Source of the DNA: Streptomyces ardesiacus
GTDB lineage: Bacteria > Actinomycetota > Actinomycetes > Streptomycetales > Streptomycetaceae
Assembly (NCBI RefSeq): GCF_003112575.1
Contig: NZ_BEWC01000005.1
Coordinates: 62,001-126,000, forward strand
Reading direction: 5' to 3'
Length of the DNA stretch: 64,000 bases
Shown here one piece after another: positions 61,599 to 64,000 of the stretch. The translations under genes were made by a program, and so were the position numbers. The stretch's first letter is position 1. The number at the start of each line of letters is the position of its first letter. The notes beneath the pieces were generated by a model that was given only the letters and a program-made list of their open reading frames with translations, did not search any database and was not told the DNA's origin.

Positions 61599-62894
61599 CT
61601 ACTGCTTGGCGGCCGGTGCCCCGGGCACTCCCTTGGGCGCCGGCGCGGGCGCGGCCGACAGGAAGGAGGCCCAGCCCTTCTCGGGAGCCTGGCCGACACC
61701 GAGGGTGCCCAGCTTCTTCAGCACCTTCGGGTCCTGCGCGTCCAGCCAGTCCGCGAGCTGCCGGAAGGAGACGCAGCGCACCTCCTCCTTCTTGCACACC
61801 GCCTCGACGACCTCCTCGACGGCGCGCATGTAGGTGCCGCCGTTCCAGGACTCGAAGTGGTTGCCGATGATCAGCGGCGCCCGGTTGCCGTCGTAGGCCC
61901 GCTCGAAGCCCTTGAGCAGGCTGTCACGCATCTGGTCGCCCCAGAACTCGCGCTTGTCGGGGTCGCCCTGGGTGGCGCTGCCCGACTGGTTGACCATGTA
62001 GTTGTAGTCCATGGTGAGCTGCTCGTAGGAGTGGCCGGGGAACGGCACGAGCTGCATCGACAGGTCCCACAGGCCCTCCTTCTTCGACGGCCAGACCTGG
62101 TTGTTCACCCCGCTGCTGTCGTAGCGGAAGCCCATCTGGCTCGCGGCCTTCGTGAAGTTCTTCTGGCCCTCCAGGCACGGGGTGCGGGCGCCGATCAGCT
62201 CCTTGTCGTAGTCGAAGGGGAGGGGCGCCGCGTTCTTCATCCCGGTGTTGGTCTTCCAGGTCTTCACGAACTGCTTGGCCTGGCTGATCTCTTCCTTCCA
62301 CTCCTCGACGGACCACTCGCCGACCCCGCCGTTGGCGCCGCAGAAGTGCCCGTTGAAGTGGGTGCCGATCTCGTTGCCCTCTTGCCACGCCAGCCGCAAC
62401 TGCTTGACGGTGTCGGTGATGCCCTGCTCGTCGTTGAAGCCGATGTCGGAGCGGCCCGGGGAGTGCTGGGGCGGGCTGTACAAGTCCCGTTTCTCGGTGG
62501 GCAGCATGTACACACCGCTGAGGAAGAACGTCATCTTGGCGTTGTTCTCCTTGGCCACTTCGCGGAAGTGGGAGAACAGCTTCTGACTGTCCTCGCCCGC
62601 GCCGTCCCACGAGAACACCACGAACTGCGGGGGCTTCTGGCCGGGCTTGAGACGTTCGGGCCGGGGCAGGTGCGGCTGGGCCCCGGTGTACGCGGTGGAA
62701 CCGTCGCCGATCAGCCGGACCGCGTTCTTCGGCGCCGGTGCCGCTTTCCCCTTGTCCTTCTCCGGACCTTGCGTGCCTTCCCCGGAACCGGAGCCGCTGT
62801 CGATCGCGCAACCGGCGAGTGACGCGGCGCAGACCGCGGCGACCACGGCGCGCGCGGCCATCCTCTGGGAGGCCATCCTGCGGGTGGCGGCCAT
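61599..62894 (-). CDS. Secreted polysaccharide deacetylase-like lipoprotein
   Basis: 431 residues. The lipobox SLAGC ends a 29-residue signal peptide. A Gly/Ser linker precedes the NodB-type barrel: FVVFSWDGAGEDS with the metal-binding Asp, GNEIGTHFNGHFC with two histidines (HxxxxH pattern), and GARTPCLEGQ. The C-terminal helical region ends in a Pro/Ala tail. The catalytic residues of active deacetylases are mostly present, but the family has inactive relatives. ATG 62894; the promoter lies in the gap shared with the SulP gene. Confidence 0.9.
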   Translation of the reverse strand: MAATRRMASQRMAARAVVAAVCAASLAGCAIDSGSGSGEGTQGPEKDKGKAAPAPKNAVRLIGDGSTAYTGAQPHLPRPERLKPGQKPPQFVVFSWDGAGEDSQKLFSHFREVAKENNAKMTFFLSGVYMLPTEKRDLYSPPQHSPGRSDIGFNDEQGITDTVKQLRLAWQEGNEIGTHFNGHFCGANGGVGEWSVEEWKEEISQAKQFVKTWKTNTGMKNAAPLPFDYDKELIGARTPCLEGQKNFTKAASQMGFRYDSSGVNNQVWPSKKEGLWDLSMQLVPFPGHSYEQLTMDYNYMVNQSGSATQGDPDKREFWGDQMRDSLLKGFERAYDGNRAPLIIGNHFESWNGGTYMRAVEEVVEAVCKKEEVRCVSFRQLADWLDAQDPKVLKKLGTLGVGQAPEKGWASFLSAAPAPAPKGVPGAPAAKQ

Positions 62895-63088
62895 GTCCGC
62901 CCACCTTCTTCCTTCTCTCGGGCCAACGCCGACGAGGCGATGTCGGGTGCTGAGCCGGGCCGTGGCGTCAGCGCCGTCAAGGTGACACGGAAATGAGAAG
63001 GAATTAGTACGACAAGCCGATGAAATAACCGATTCACTCGGATACGCGGGGCCTTACTCCATTCGCGGTAAAAACCTATGCCTCTTCT

Positions 63089-63115
63089 TTACTCTGCATT
63101 ACTCTCTATTTACTC
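63089..63115. promoter_or_regulatory. Three phased TTACTC repeats upstream of the SulP gene
   Basis: TTACTC begins at 63089, 63099 and 63110, i.e. 10-11 bp apart, about one helical turn, so a protein could contact all three on one face. It lies 34-60 bp before the SulP ATG and is the most AT-rich spot near it. Alternative -10-like readings (TACTCT) exist. Confidence 0.5.
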
Positions 63116-63148
63116 GCTGTAATCGAACGACCCTCAGGAGTCGGGAAC

Positions 63149-64000
63149 ATGTCAGCCTGCGTCCCCGCCCGCGCCGATTCGGCCCGGACCAAGCACGTCC
63201 ACCCACCACACAGCCCGCCGCCCGGCGGTTCCCGGCGCTTCCGCGTCGCGGGCGCCGACGTCTCGGCCGCGGTCGCGGTCTTCCTGATCGCCCTGCCCCT
63301 CTCCCTGGGCATCGCCCTGGCCACCGGCGCGCCCCTCCAGGCCGGCCTCGTCGCCGCCGCGGTGGGCGGCATCGTCGCCGGACGGATCGGCGGCTGCCCG
63401 CTCCAGGTCAGCGGCCCCGCCGCCGGACTCACCGTGGTCACCGCCGACCTCATCCAGCGCTACGGGTGGCGTACGACCTGCGCCATCACCGTGCTCGCCG
63501 GGCTGGCCCAACTGGGCCTGGGCTGCCTGCGCGTGGCGCGCTCGGCGCTCGCGGTGAGCCCGGCCATCGTGCACGGCATGCTCGCCGGCATCGGCGTCAC
63601 CATCGCCGTCGCCCAACTGCACATCGTCCTCGGCGGCACCCCGCAGAGCTCCGTGCCGGACAACCTGGTCGCGTTGCCCGCCCAGTTGGCGAATCTGCAC
63701 CCCGCCGACCTGGCCGTGAGCGTGCTGACCCTGACCCTTCTGCTGCTGTGGCCCCGCATCCCCGGCCGGGCCGGTCAGGTGCTGGGCAGACTGCCCGCCG
63801 CCCTGATCGCCGTCGCCGGCGCCACCGCGGTCGCCGCCCTCACCGGGCTGATCCTGCCCAAGGTCGACCTGCCGTCCTGGAGCAGCCACGCCCTGGCCGC
63901 CCTGCCCGACGGCCCGGTACTCGGCCTGGTCGCCGCCGTCCTCACCACCACGCTGGTGTGCAGCGTGCAGTCCCTGCTCGGCGCGGTCGCGGTGGACAAA
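63149..64000 (+). CDS. SulP-family anion transporter, N-terminal part (3' end outside window)
   Basis: 284 codons up to the window edge. A hydrophilic His/Pro-rich leader (residues ~1-30) precedes the first helix, VSAAVAVFLIALPLSLGIALATG. GRIGGCPLQVSGPAAGLTVV is the substrate-binding signature of SulP/SLC26 (helix 3, PxxSGPAA-type). Several further helices follow (AITVLAGLAQLGLG; IVHGMLAGIGVTIAVAQLH). In actinobacteria such proteins often transport bicarbonate or sulfate, and some carry a fused carbonic anhydrase after the membrane part; that region is not in the window. GGAG at 9 bases supports the ATG at 63149. Confidence 0.93.
   Translation, partial: MSACVPARADSARTKHVHPPHSPPPGGSRRFRVAGADVSAAVAVFLIALPLSLGIALATGAPLQAGLVAAAVGGIVAGRIGGCPLQVSGPAAGLTVVTADLIQRYGWRTTCAITVLAGLAQLGLGCLRVARSALAVSPAIVHGMLAGIGVTIAVAQLHIVLGGTPQSSVPDNLVALPAQLANLHPADLAVSVLTLTLLLLWPRIPGRAGQVLGRLPAALIAVAGATAVAALTGLILPKVDLPSWSSHALAALPDGPVLGLVAAVLTTTLVCSVQSLLGAVAVDK

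Overview
The window is very GC-rich, with strong third-codon-position G/C bias, many GTG starts and GTGA/ATGA stop-start overlaps. Gene content (bldG with its anti-sigma partner, tipA, WhiJ/DUF397-type regulators, 6C RNA, a complete zinc-free ribosomal protein set) identifies a Streptomyces chromosome, core rather than arm. From memory, the order follows S. coelicolor roughly SCO3397-SCO3434 and then SCO3540-SCO3561. The jump falls at a tRNA-Thr gene near 32.9 kb, where S. coelicolor carries a large insert. No transposase, integrase, phage gene or CRISPR array was seen.

Layout. 1-5.2 kb (+): end of an MprF/LysX-type lysyltransferase, then folP, an NTF2-like protein, folB, folK and a DUF3180 membrane protein. 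5.3-12.9 kb (-): folE, ftsH, hpt, tilS, a zinc metalloprotease and a DacB-type carboxypeptidase; together with the + strand genes this is a folate/purine salvage/tRNA-lysidine/protein quality block. 13-19.7 kb: ppa, ThrE-type exporter, DedA protein, YbjQ protein, autoregulated tipA, a glutamate decarboxylase-like enzyme and a frameshifted alpha/beta-hydrolase remnant. 19.7-23.7 kb (-): PadR regulator with a DrrAB-like ABC transporter, and an aldehyde dehydrogenase. 23.8-25.8 kb: XRE/DUF5753 regulator, RsbW-like ATPase and DUF397 protein, with a 25-bp element shared by two of the promoters. 26-28.3 kb: cysteine-free L31, L33, L28 and S14 genes plus a CobW-like protein around a Zur-type box. 28.4-32.8 kb: lipoprotein, DUF2786 protein, HTH/Clp-N regulator with double operators, and a family A DNA polymerase.

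33-49.3 kb (mostly -): exported peptidase, holB, an MFS-thymidylate kinase-coiled-coil fusion, topA, small membrane protein, methyltransferase, lipoprotein, proton-pumping pyrophosphatase, and the apgA/bldG anti-sigma/anti-anti-sigma pair. 49.3-57.6 kb: a DUF1998 helicase (+) facing a seven-gene Tad/Flp-like operon (-). 58-64 kb: 6C small RNA, HAD phosphatase, Fic-like protein, MinD/CooC-type ATPase, polysaccharide deacetylase lipoprotein and the start of a SulP transporter.

Most of the window is housekeeping DNA. The most informative non-coding signals are: the 25-bp element shared by the ATPase and DUF397 promoters; the twin operators on a probably leaderless HTH/Clp-N gene; the 6C RNA; the PadR operator pair; and the empty tRNA-Thr junction. 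Starts were chosen from visible ribosome binding sites, overlaps and remembered homologue lengths; none was checked by alignment software.
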